Part shown: one piece after another, positions 4,884 through 11,982 of the stretch
How the letters are laid out: each line of letters begins with the position of its first letter
Position numbering within the stretch: the stretch's first letter is position 1
Origin: Clostridia bacterium
Lineage (GTDB): Bacteria > Bacillota_A > Clostridia > Oscillospirales > CAG-272
Length of the DNA: 12,294 nucleotides
Reading direction: 5' to 3'
Assembly: GCA_017626655.1 (NCBI GenBank)
Contig: JAGAIH010000287.1
Coordinates: 1-12,294, forward strand
Notes under the pieces: model-generated
The model's database searches: none
Told to the model about the DNA's origin: nothing
Seen by the model: the letters and a program-made list of their open reading frames with translations, nothing else
Position numbers and translations under genes: made by a program

Positions 4884-7533
4884 AGACCTCCGCTTATACG
4901 CGAGCCTGTCCGACGTGGACAGCGACCTCATCCCGGACAGCATCATCCCCCCGAGGCCCGTAGCTGTCCCGCCCCCCCAAAAGGCCAAGCGACCCTCCCT
5001 GTGGGCTGTCTTGCGCCGTCCCCAGTACGCCTCGGTGGCTGTGGCCGCCCTGCTTCTGACCCTGACCGCAGTGGCTCTGCTGGTCACGGGCATCACAAAC
5101 GGCCCCCAAACCGAGCCGCCCCCTCACGGCACCCACACCACCCCCACCGATCCCATTGGGTCGGTCAAGACCCCCACCGTCGAGGATGCCGCCGCCCTCC
5201 GCAAGGGCATGAGCCTCTCCGAGCTGGTCTCCCTCATGGGAAATAACTACACCCAAGAGGGCACCCGCTACACCTTCACCCTGGACACGGGGGAGCAGCT
5301 GGCCGTGGACACCGAGTATATCTACGGCGGAACCGTTGGCTCCCGCGTCACAGGCTTTGAGTGGCTGGGGAGCGCGGGGAAGACCTACAACCCCATGGGG
5401 ATCCCCGCCGAGATCCTGCAAAAGGTGCAGGACTACGCCACCGACCGCGTGATCCCCGTATACGCCATGAGCTCCCTGATCGGGCAGTATGACAGTGCCA
5501 CCCCTCCCACGCTTGACGAGATACTGAAGGACGCGGAGGTGCATTATCTCCGCACGGGTGCCGACGGTGAGACCGTTCTGCTGGACAGAGAGGGTCACGG
5601 CGCGGGTGGATATCCGCAAGATGAAGCGTTTTCCTTCCTTGAGGACGTCTCGGCTCTGTTCGACGAGTCGGTTCGGATCAAGGCCTACTACCCCATCATG
5701 ACTTCAAGCGAGCGGGGAGCGGTCTACTTCCGCACCTCCATCGGTGACTATATCCTGTACCTACATGGAGAAGCCTTTACCTTGGTTCCCGAGGGAAGCG
5801 AGCCGACACTGGCCGACCCGATCCCCTACCTGATGCCCGCGGCCAAATTCCACGAGTTTGCCTACGGTGTGGTCAGCGACCAATATCCCAATTACGGGAT
5901 CGGCTGGATGTTTTCTGACAAGCGCATGGCTGTCATCGAGCCCTACCAAATGACTGCGGAGGGCTACCGAAAGCCTATCAACATCGCCACTCCCGAGGCC
6001 GCCGAACAGATCAAGGTAGGCGATAGGATCACCGATCTCGCCGAGACCCTGGGCGTCTGCCGCCGTTGCGCCACGGCGAGAGCTCTGTATCTCGACCCGA
6101 AAAGCGGTGAGTATATACTGCCCACTCCCCTTCCCGCAGGTCTCCACTACTGGGAGCTGACCGACGGCAGTGGACTGGTGATCTACGCCGACATGGGAAC
6201 CTCTGTCCCCGACGAGTCCTCGTCCTTGGTCTATCTTGATTTCCATATTACCTACAAGGAGCGGGTGGACGCCGCTGTTCTGGATGATATGGGCACGCCT
6301 ACGCTGGGGACCTGTGCTTTGATCACCGAGGGGATGAAAAGCGCTGTGGCAGAAGCCCTGCTGGGCACCCCTTTAAAAAACGGCTGGTCAGGGGAAGCCA
6401 ACTACTCTGTCTGGGAATGGCAGGAGGACGGGATGGCGCACACCGTACAGGTGTACTGGTCGACTCAGTCTGACACAGGCAAGCAAACCGCCGCGACGGT
6501 GGAGCATACCGTTCGCACGGTAGAGGAGACCCTGGGGGAGATAAAGCCCGGTATATCCTTTGCCGATATCGTCGCGCGGCTCGGCCCCTGCCGTGACGGT
6601 CACGAGGTGGATTACTGGGGTGGAACAAGTCCGAACGGCTACCATTTCTGGGAGCTTCCCGACGGCCGGTGGCTGGCGGCCTACGTGGGGTATGATATCC
6701 CCATTCTGTCAGATCCCTTCGGCATGACCATCGAGAATCATTTCAACATGTCTGTCATGCAGATCCTGTGGTTGGATTCCGAGGCCGAGATCGAGGCCAT
6801 CGGTACCCCGAGCCTGTCCCGTGCTCAATGCATCGAGGCGGGTATGAAGCCTGCGGTCGTACGGGCTCTCATGGGTGAACCTACCGCCACCATCTCCACA
6901 CTGGCTTCCATGTGGGAATGGAGCGAGGACGGCAAAACCTATACTTGTACCGTTTACTTGCAAAACAACCGTCCCGAGGGTCTTTTCAAAAATTTTGACT
7001 CGGTCTACCGCTGTGAGATCACCGAAGGGCCCCTGACCTCCCTACCCATCCCCGACAAGGATCCAACGCCGAAGGACGCCGCGCGGGTCACCGAGGGCAT
7101 GACCGCCTCTGATCTGATCAAGCTCATGGGCAGCCGTGTACAGCGTACCACCCTGGTGGATGCCGAGTTGTACTGCTGGACTCTTACCGACGGCCGCGCA
7201 TTCTGCGTTCTGGCCGAGGGGGACTTGACTTGTCCCATGGGGAATGAGCGGGTGGTCACCTATACGTATTTCCGTGACTCTGTGGGGGCTATGTACGTGG
7301 CCACTACGGAGAATATGGAGGCTGTCACCGAGGGTATGAGTCTGGCTACGGTGTACGCCTTGCTGGGCACGGAGGCCTGGGAAACAGAATACGATTACCC
7401 TTCCTCCCTGACTGCTACATGGGGAACCTCCGAGGGCGCGTGGTGGGAGATCACGGTCACCTTTGAGGCCGTTGAGTATCCCGAGACCAACCGATCCCGA
7501 GCCTATGCCGTCTCTGTCTATATTGACAGATGA
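4864..7533 (+). CDS. Large membrane-anchored anti-sigma-like protein with repeated BamE/SmpA-like ectodomain
   Basis: The 889-residue product starts inside the sigma gene behind AAAGGGGA. Residues 1-50 are a short cytoplasmic segment, residues 55-76 one membrane span (YASVAVAALLLTLTAVALLV), and the rest should be outside. The cytoplasmic part has no His or Cys, so it is not a zinc-binding ZAS-type anti-sigma; its role is inferred from the overlap and topology. The outer part repeats the motif Gly-Met/Ile ... Leu-(Leu/Met)-Gly seven times: GMSLSELVSLMG (115), GDRITDLAETLG (386), GMKSAVAEALLG (490), GISFADIVARLG (563), GMKPAVVRALMG (660), GMTASDLIKLMG (745) and GMSLATVYALLG (824). Most copies are followed by an aromatic, DG-turn strand pair. 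This pattern recalls the BamE/SmpA/BLIP fold. Residues 150-375 do not show the motif. The likely role is sensing a ligand or cell-wall state and releasing the sigma factor. A terminator follows directly. Confidence 0.8.
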   Translation: MKQPTDKDLRLYASLSDVDSDLIPDSIIPPRPVAVPPPQKAKRPSLWAVLRRPQYASVAVAALLLTLTAVALLVTGITNGPQTEPPPHGTHTTPTDPIGSVKTPTVEDAAALRKGMSLSELVSLMGNNYTQEGTRYTFTLDTGEQLAVDTEYIYGGTVGSRVTGFEWLGSAGKTYNPMGIPAEILQKVQDYATDRVIPVYAMSSLIGQYDSATPPTLDEILKDAEVHYLRTGADGETVLLDREGHGAGGYPQDEAFSFLEDVSALFDESVRIKAYYPIMTSSERGAVYFRTSIGDYILYLHGEAFTLVPEGSEPTLADPIPYLMPAAKFHEFAYGVVSDQYPNYGIGWMFSDKRMAVIEPYQMTAEGYRKPINIATPEAAEQIKVGDRITDLAETLGVCRRCATARALYLDPKSGEYILPTPLPAGLHYWELTDGSGLVIYADMGTSVPDESSSLVYLDFHITYKERVDAAVLDDMGTPTLGTCALITEGMKSAVAEALLGTPLKNGWSGEANYSVWEWQEDGMAHTVQVYWSTQSDTGKQTAATVEHTVRTVEETLGEIKPGISFADIVARLGPCRDGHEVDYWGGTSPNGYHFWELPDGRWLAAYVGYDIPILSDPFGMTIENHFNMSVMQILWLDSEAEIEAIGTPSLSRAQCIEAGMKPAVVRALMGEPTATISTLASMWEWSEDGKTYTCTVYLQNNRPEGLFKNFDSVYRCEITEGPLTSLPIPDKDPTPKDAARVTEGMTASDLIKLMGSRVQRTTLVDAELYCWTLTDGRAFCVLAEGDLTCPMGNERVVTYTYFRDSVGAMYVATTENMEAVTEGMSLATVYALLGTEAWETEYDYPSSLTATWGTSEGAWWEITVTFEAVEYPETNRSRAYAVSVYIDR

Positions 7534-7546
7534 GAATAACCATTCA

Positions 7547-7573
7547 GCCCCCGCCATACGGCGGGGGCTTCTT
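7547..7573 (+). terminator. Rho-independent terminator after the anti-sigma-like gene
   Basis: GCCCCCGCC (7547-7555) pairs perfectly with GGCGGGGGC (7560-7568) over an ATAC loop, followed by TTCTTT. It also lies just past the end of the convergent ferritin-like gene, but the T-run on that side is poor, so it serves mainly the plus strand. Confidence 0.88.
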
Positions 7574-7577
7574 TATA

Positions 7578-8057
7578 TCAGATCTCCCGCAAAAGCCTCT
7601 CCAGCGCCTCGTACTGCTCCTGCTCCTCCCCGATAATGCTCCGCAGCTCGGATAACACGGCGGCGTCTCTCGCGGCGGCGGACAGGGATTCCAGCTCGGT
7701 GATGGATGCCGCCTCGGCCTGTAGATCCTGGCGGAGCATCCGCCGCACCACGGGGAGAGCGCGGCAGGAGGCATCCCCCGACAGATCGATCCGCGGGGTC
7801 CGCATCCGCATGGTCACCCCGGGATCCCCGCCTAAAGCGCGGATGAGGCGGCCCAGGGCATGGAAGTGGGCCATGTCCTCCCGCGCCAAGCGGAGGAACA
7901 GCTCCGAGGCCTCGGTGTCCAGGCCCTCGGTGAAGAGGTGCTGGTAGGTGTAGGTGATGACCTGGTTCAGCTCGTCGTTGTAGGCCCGCATCATACGGGC
8001 GGCGAGGCGGGGGTCGGGGCGGATGGAGGGGGTGGGGGCGGAGTAGGGTTGGTTCAT
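7578..8057 (-). CDS. Ferritin-like domain protein
   Basis: This is a 159-residue helical protein. I chose the ATG at 8057 because AAAGGAGG lies seven bases upstream; an in-frame ATG at 8117 has no such site. A Pro-rich N-terminus (1-18) precedes four predicted helices of the ferritin/manganese-catalase type: helix one NDELNQVITYTYQHL (27-41, candidate ligand Glu29), helix two AREDMAHFHALGRLIRALGG (58-77), helix three QDLQAEAASITELESLSAAA (110-129) and helix four EEQEQYEALERLL (144-156). The usual second-helix ExxH is here Asp61-x-x-His64. The fourth-helix ExxH is Glu145-x-x-Gln148, so the metal site is altered or missing its second His. Related clostridial proteins have the same GGDP turn after helix two. 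Roles in metal storage or peroxide defence are possible but not shown. No clear promoter is visible upstream. Confidence 0.75.
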   Translation of the reverse strand: MNQPYSAPTPSIRPDPRLAARMMRAYNDELNQVITYTYQHLFTEGLDTEASELFLRLAREDMAHFHALGRLIRALGGDPGVTMRMRTPRIDLSGDASCRALPVVRRMLRQDLQAEAASITELESLSAAARDAAVLSELRSIIGEEQEQYEALERLLREI

Positions 8058-8226
8058 GGGGGCCTCCTTTGGGGGCAGGGAAACGTGAAGATCTGAATGG
8101 AGGGGGATATGCTTCACTTTCGGTTGCCCTGTTTCGTTGCTTACAGGCTATGCAGTAAACTCCCCCTCTGCCACTGTGGCGAAACGCCGAAATTCTTTCC
8201 GATGGCGGTTTTCTGTGGGGAATATC
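8058..8226. other. Gene-free stretch between divergent ferritin-like and kinase genes
   Basis: About 170 bases precede the kinase promoter. They hold the ferritin-like gene's ribosome binding site (about 8062-8070, minus strand), but I found no convincing -35/-10 pair for that gene and no strong hairpin. A short plus-strand frame at 8097-8279 runs across the kinase promoter and has no ribosome binding site, so I do not call it a gene. Confidence 0.4.
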
Positions 8227-8255
8227 TTGACATTTCGGCCTGTTTGCGGTACAAT
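8227..8255 (+). promoter_or_regulatory. Promoter of the N-acetylhexosamine kinase-like gene
   Basis: TTGACA (8227-8232) and TACAAT (8250-8255) stand exactly 17 bases apart. Transcription would start near 8262, about 30 bases before the ATG at 8292. This is the only strong promoter I see for the plus-strand sugar-metabolism genes. Confidence 0.85.
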
Positions 8256-8291
8256 AGGGATATGAAAAATACTCTGTAAAGGAGATCATAT

Positions 8292-9398
8292 ATGATCGAC
8301 CACGATTCCATCCTCGCCGTCGCCTCCCACTTCGCCCTGGGTGGCGCCCCCACCCGTATCAAGGAGCTGACCGCGGGCAACATCAACGTCACCTACCGTC
8401 TGGACATGGGGGAGGACAAGACCGCTCCCCGCTACGTGCTCCAGCGCATCAATACCGTAGCCTTCAAGGATCCCGTTTCCCTCATGGAGAACGTCGGGCT
8501 GGTCACCGCTCACATCCGTCGGAGCTACGAGGCCGAGGGGATCGATCCTACCCGCCGCGTGCTGTCCTTCGTGGAGGCCGACAACGGCACTCTCCTGTAT
8601 CAGGACTCTGAGGGCGGCGCATGGCGCTGCTACGTCTACGTGGACAACGTCACCGCCTACGACGCCATTGAGTCCGCCGCACTCTTCCGTGAGGCAGGCG
8701 TGGGCTTCGGTGAGCTCCAGACCAGACTTGCCGACTTCCCCGCCGCGCGTCTGACCGAGACCATCCCCGGCTTCCACAACACTGCCCGCCGCTTCGAGAC
8801 CTTCCTGGCATCCGTTGAGAAGGACGCCGCGGGGCGGGTGGCCTCGGTGGCCGAGGAGATCGCGTTCTTCACCTCCCGCAAGGAGCTGATGTCCTCCATC
8901 GTGGACAGGCTGGGGGATGAGCTTCCCCTCCGCGTGACCCACAACGACACCAAGCTCAACAACGTCCTCATCGACAACGAGAGCGGCAAGGCCCTCTGCG
9001 TCATCGACCTGGACACCGTCATGCCCGGCTCGGCTCTGTACGATTACGGCGACGCCGTCCGCTACGGCGCCTGCACCGCCGCCGAGGACGAGCCCGACAC
9101 GAGCAAGATCGGCTTTGACATGGAGCTGTTCCGAGCCTTCACCGAGGGCTTCGTCTCCGCCACCGCGGGCAATCTCACCGACACCGAGATCAAGCTTCTG
9201 CCCCTGGGAATCGCGGTCATCACCTGCGAGCTGGCCATGCGCTTCATGACCGACTACCTGGACGGCGACGTGTACTTCAAGACCAATTATGAGGGTCACA
9301 ACCTCGTCCGCGCAAGAGCCCAGATGAAGCTGCTCACCGAGGTGGAGGCCAAGATGGAGGAGATGTACGCCTTTGTAGAAGGGCTGCTGAACAAATAA
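8292..9398 (+). CDS. nahK: N-acetylhexosamine 1-kinase-like phosphotransferase
   Basis: The 368-residue protein belongs to the aminoglycoside phosphotransferase/choline kinase fold and is closest in look and length to NahK (about 360 residues), the cytoplasmic enzyme that phosphorylates GlcNAc/GalNAc at C1 with ATP. The N-lobe carries LTAGNINVTYRL (26-37) as the nucleotide loop and YVLQRIN (48-54) with the strand after it. The catalytic loop is VTHNDTKLNNVL (215-226) with Asp219 as catalytic base. IDLDTVMPG (238-246) holds the metal-binding Asp. The start is set by AAAGGAGA upstream. The next gene is a phosphohexomutase, which fits a 1-phosphate to 6-phosphate route. Other hexose 1-kinases of the same family cannot be excluded, so the symbol is by resemblance. 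Its TAA overlaps the first bases of a repeat element. Confidence 0.82.
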   Translation: MIDHDSILAVASHFALGGAPTRIKELTAGNINVTYRLDMGEDKTAPRYVLQRINTVAFKDPVSLMENVGLVTAHIRRSYEAEGIDPTRRVLSFVEADNGTLLYQDSEGGAWRCYVYVDNVTAYDAIESAALFREAGVGFGELQTRLADFPAARLTETIPGFHNTARRFETFLASVEKDAAGRVASVAEEIAFFTSRKELMSSIVDRLGDELPLRVTHNDTKLNNVLIDNESGKALCVIDLDTVMPGSALYDYGDAVRYGACTAAEDEPDTSKIGFDMELFRAFTEGFVSATAGNLTDTEIKLLPLGIAVITCELAMRFMTDYLDGDVYFKTNYEGHNLVRARAQMKLLTEVEAKMEEMYAFVEGLLNK

Positions 9399-9433
9399 AT
9401 TGGGGTTTAGCGGTCTGACGGCCGCGTCCATTA

Positions 9434-9482
9434 GCCTTCCCCAGCGGGGAAGGGGGACCGCGAAGCGGTGGATGAGGAGAGC
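9434..9482 (+). repeat. Two-hairpin module A1
   Basis: The module consists of hairpin CCTTCCCC-AGC-GGGGAAGG, then hairpin ACCGC-GAA-GCGGT, then the tail GGATGAGGAGAGC. It is the inverted partner of 9562-9610. The first hairpin and the tail are identical between the partners, while the second hairpin has a different stem sequence that still pairs. Confidence 0.8.
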
Positions 9483-9561
9483 GGATTACAGTTCTCTTAC
9501 GGGTGTAATTTTTCTTGGTATATCAATGGTTTTGCTAAAACCCGTATGAAAAACCCATTTT

Positions 9562-9610
9562 GCTCTCCTCATCCGTCGCCTTCGGCGCCACCTTCCCCGC
9601 TGGGGAAGGC
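9562..9610 (-). repeat. Two-hairpin module A2 (inverted)
   Basis: Read on the minus strand, this has the same first hairpin and the same 13-base tail as 9434-9482. The second hairpin is CGCC-GAA-GGCG instead of ACCGC-GAA-GCGGT, that is, compensating stem changes around the same GAA loop. Confidence 0.8.
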
Positions 9611-9680
9611 AAGAAACGAGGAAACCCACCGATAAACCCAAATTCGAAACCATACGCAACAAACAATAAGGAGATCCCCT

Positions 9681-11105
9681 ATGATCCAATTCGGCACCGG
9701 CGGCTGGCGCGCCGTCATCGGCTCTGACTTTATCGAGAGAAACATCTGCCTCGTCACCGAGGGCATCTGCGCTCTCATGCGGGAGGAAGGCAAGACCGAC
9801 AAGCCCGTCATCGTGGGCTACGACCACCGCTTTTTATCCGACGTAGCGGCCAAGTGGATGGCCGAGGTCTTCGCGGCCTATGGCGTGACCGTGTGGTTCA
9901 TGAACCGCTCGGCTCCCACACCTCTGGTCATGCACACCGTCAAGCGGCAGGATCTTCACTACGGCGTGGAGATCACCGCCAGCCACAATCCCTCGTCCTA
10001 CAACGGCATCAAGCTCATCGTGGAGGAGGGCCGCGACGCCCCTCTGGAGACCACGGGCCGCCTGGAGGAGCTGATCGCCGAGGTGGAGGCGCGGGGCGTC
10101 CCCTCCCCCCGTATGCCCTTCGCCGAGGCTGTGGAGCGGGGACTTGTGACCTACCGCAAGAACCCCTTCAACGAGTTCATCGACGATATTCTGTCGGTGC
10201 TGGACCTGCAGACCATCCGTAACCACGGCGCCCGAGTGCTGTTCGATCCCATGTACGGCTCGGGCACCTACCCTCTGCTGGTCATCCTCTGCACCGCCCG
10301 CTGTACCGTGGACATGATCCACAACACCCGCGACGCCCACTTCGGCGGCAACCTCCCCGCCCCCTCGGTCAGCGGTCTGGAGGAGCTTCGCACCCGCGTG
10401 GTGGCGGGCAAGTACGAGTTGGGCATCGCCTTTGACGGTGACGGCGACCGCCTGGGCATCATCGACGGCAACGGCCGCTACGTGGGCGCCAACGAGATCC
10501 TGGTGATGCTCTACTGGTATCTCCACGAGATCAAGGGCTGGCGCGGCCCCGTGGTCCGCAATCTGGCCACCACCCATATGCTGGACATCATGGCCGCCGA
10601 CTTCGGTGAGGTCTGCTACGAGGTCCCCGTGGGCTTCAAGTACATCTCCTCCAAGATCGACGAGGTGGACGCCGTCCTGGGCGGCGAGTCCTCGGGCGGT
10701 CTGACGGTCCGCGGTCACATCCACGGCAAGGACTCCATCTATGCCGCCTCCCTCTTCGTGGAGATGATCTCGGCGGTGGGCAAGTCCCCCAGCGAGATCA
10801 TGGATATGCTGGAGCGCAAATACGGCCGCTTCGAGCTGGTGGAGGACAACATCACCTTCACCTTGGAGCAGAAGTCCACCGTCAACCGCATCATCTTCGA
10901 GGAGAAGAGGATCCCCTTCTTCGGCTCCCCCGTCACCCGCGTCAGCTACGAGGACGGCTGTAAGGTCTACTTCGCCGACGGCAGCTTCGTCATCTGCCGC
11001 TTCTCGGGCACCGAGCCTCTCCTCCGCATCTTCGCCGAGGCGGGGGACGAGAAGACCGCCCGCGGCTATATCGAGGCCTTCCGCGACCTCTTGGCGTTGG
11101 AGTGA
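9681..11105 (+). CDS. Alpha-D-phosphohexomutase (phosphoglucomutase/phosphomannomutase family)
   Basis: The 474-residue cytoplasmic enzyme moves phosphate between C1 and C6 of a hexose or hexosamine. All four active-site elements are present in order: the phosphoserine loop TASHNPSSYNGIK (99-111, Ser101), the metal loop DGDGDR (252-257), the sugar-binding loop GGESSGG (334-340), and the phosphate-binding loop RFSGTEPLLR (440-449). The start is MIQFGTGGWRAVIG (1-14), usual for this family, set by AAGGAGAT upstream. The length is typical of the PMM/PGM branch and shorter than the roughly 575-residue Firmicute PgcA type. Placement after a NahK-like kinase suggests it converts the sugar 1-phosphate to the 6-phosphate for glycolysis or amino-sugar breakdown. 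Exact specificity (glucose, mannose, GlcNAc) is not decided by these motifs. Confidence 0.9.
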   Translation: MIQFGTGGWRAVIGSDFIERNICLVTEGICALMREEGKTDKPVIVGYDHRFLSDVAAKWMAEVFAAYGVTVWFMNRSAPTPLVMHTVKRQDLHYGVEITASHNPSSYNGIKLIVEEGRDAPLETTGRLEELIAEVEARGVPSPRMPFAEAVERGLVTYRKNPFNEFIDDILSVLDLQTIRNHGARVLFDPMYGSGTYPLLVILCTARCTVDMIHNTRDAHFGGNLPAPSVSGLEELRTRVVAGKYELGIAFDGDGDRLGIIDGNGRYVGANEILVMLYWYLHEIKGWRGPVVRNLATTHMLDIMAADFGEVCYEVPVGFKYISSKIDEVDAVLGGESSGGLTVRGHIHGKDSIYAASLFVEMISAVGKSPSEIMDMLERKYGRFELVEDNITFTLEQKSTVNRIIFEEKRIPFFGSPVTRVSYEDGCKVYFADGSFVICRFSGTEPLLRIFAEAGDEKTARGYIEAFRDLLALE

Positions 11106-11112
11106 GGAAGGT

Positions 11113-11420
11113 AAATTGCAGTTTGTAGGTCTACTGTCTGACGGAAGAAGCGGTTGAGGCATAACCCTCATCCGCCTCCCGCCGCAGGAGCTGGTCGGCA
11201 CCTTCCCCCGCGGGGAAGGCAAGATCTTTATGTTTTTTGTTATCCAAAAACTTATATGTATCAGTATGTTTTTGGCTTTAGGAGAACGAGGGACATACTA
11301 CGAAAGCCTTCCCTTGTGAGGGAAGGTGTCCTCCGAACAAGTTCGGCGCGCAGGCGTGACGGATGAGTAGCCCCCCTACCCAATTCTACTTTGTTCCGTC
11401 AGACCGATAAACCCAAATTT
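11113..11420. mobile_element. MITE/REP-like element, copy B
   Basis: The element is about 308 bases long and starts eight bases after the mutase stop. The right end (11396-11420) is a 25-base inverted match to the left end of copy A with two differences. The left end (11113-11144) is a diverged version with extra bases that still ends GTCTGACGG. Inside are two inverted hairpin modules: 11165-11220, with CCTTCCCC-CGC-GGGGAAGG, and 11306-11367, with CCTTCCCT-TGTG-AGGGAAGG followed by CCGAAC-AA-GTTCGG and GGATGAG. The AT-rich core includes CCAAAAAC (11244-11251) / GTTTTTGG (11268-11275). No coding frame is supported. The modules differ much more from each other than those of copy A, so this copy looks older. 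Confidence 0.7.
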
Positions 11421-11460
11421 GACCCCCCAAAAATACGACCCACTGAAAGGAGGAGCGCCC

Positions 11461-11952
11461 ATGAGACCCATCACGAAAGCCCTGTGTCTGTGTCTGGCGG
11501 CGCTCCTCCTGTTTTTCTCCCTGGCCGCCTGCCGCAATCGGGACTTTGATCCCGCCGCCCCCCCCTCCGACGGGGAGAACGGAAACGGTGACCTTCCCGC
11601 CGACCTGCAATGCTGGGTCAAGCTCTCCGACGGCACCGAATACCCCCTTACGGGAGACAAGGCCGCCGAACTGTATACTGCCGTCAAGAAGATCTATGAG
11701 TCCTCCGACACGGTGGAGGCCATCCCCGACCGCGGAGGTTGTCTACGCCTCATCTTCTGCATGGGCGGCACCGCCCCCGAGTCCTCCATCCCCGCCTACC
11801 AGCTCCCCAACGCCACCCTCTACGGGGTCTACACCGTCTTCCCCGACGACACGGGGTGGTACGGTGACAACCTCGTCACCGCCCACGTCCACAGCTTTCA
11901 GCTGAAGGAGGGGAGTTTTTCGTCTCTCCTTGCCCAGGCGGATCAACCTTGA
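11461..11952 (+). CDS. Small predicted lipoprotein of unknown function
   Basis: The 163-residue protein starts at an ATG with GAAAGGAGG about eight bases upstream. Residues 1-24 are a lipoprotein signal with basic start (MRPITK), hydrophobic core and lipobox SLAAC, placing the lipidated Cys at 24. A polar, Pro/Gly/Asn-rich linker (about 25-45) leads to a compact domain with CWVKLSDGTEYPLTGDKAAELYTAV (about 51-75) and aromatic strands near the end (ATLYGVYTVFPDDTGWYGDN). I recognise no family. It lies between the phosphomutase and the FucO-like gene, 30 bases before the latter and with no terminator between, so those two may be co-transcribed. The upstream part of the frame (from 11419) lies in a repeat end and is not used. 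Confidence 0.75.
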   Translation: MRPITKALCLCLAALLLFFSLAACRNRDFDPAAPPSDGENGNGDLPADLQCWVKLSDGTEYPLTGDKAAELYTAVKKIYESSDTVEAIPDRGGCLRLIFCMGGTAPESSIPAYQLPNATLYGVYTVFPDDTGWYGDNLVTAHVHSFQLKEGSFSSLLAQADQP

Positions 11953-11982
11953 AATCTTTTTTCACAGAAAGGAAATATCACT

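Larger units (their letters stand above)
9397..9644. mobile_element. MITE/REP-like element, copy A
   Basis: The 248-base element fills the gap between the kinase and mutase genes. Its left end (9397-9421, AAATTGGGGTTTAGCGG then TCTGACGG) is matched inverted at the right end (9628-9644, ACCGATAAACCCAAATT). Inside are two 49-base modules in inverted orientation (9434-9482 and 9562-9610). Each contains the hairpin CCTTCCCCAGCGGGGAAGG or its complement, a second GAA-loop hairpin, and GGATGAGGAGAGC. The core between them is AT-rich, with a smaller inverted repeat TACGGGT (9498-9504) / ACCCGTA (9540-9546). No coding frame is supported. A related copy lies at 11113-11420. The structure suggests a non-autonomous mobile or REP/BIME-like unit. 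No clear target-site duplication is visible. Confidence 0.75.

Noticed and set aside
8058..8117. Upstream ATG for the ferritin-like protein
   Set aside because: It has no ribosome binding site, whereas AAAGGAGG stands before the ATG at 8057.
8097..8279. 60-codon plus-strand frame between the ferritin-like and kinase genes
   Set aside because: No ribosome binding site, it runs over the kinase promoter, and it has no recognisable protein features.
8262..8279. Five-codon leader frame (MKNTL) before the kinase gene
   Set aside because: The transcript is predicted to begin at about this ATG, so no ribosome binding site is available. It also lacks regulatory codon runs or an attenuator hairpin.
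8286..9431. 381-codon minus-strand frame opposite the kinase gene
   Set aside because: Antisense shadow with His/Gly/Val-rich composition. The plus-strand gene has catalytic motifs and a promoter.
9834..11222. 462-codon minus-strand frame opposite the phosphohexomutase gene
   Set aside because: Antisense shadow. The plus strand carries all four active-site loops of the mutase family.
9397..11420. CRISPR-like reading of the repeated hairpin modules
   Set aside because: There are only four modules, arranged as inverted pairs with diverged sequences, with no regular spacers and no cas genes. The terminal inverted repeats fit a mobile or REP-like element instead.
11419..11460. Upstream TTG start for the small lipoprotein
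   Set aside because: It begins within the repeat end and would put 14 non-signal residues before a standard lipoprotein signal. The ATG at 11461 has a strong ribosome binding site.
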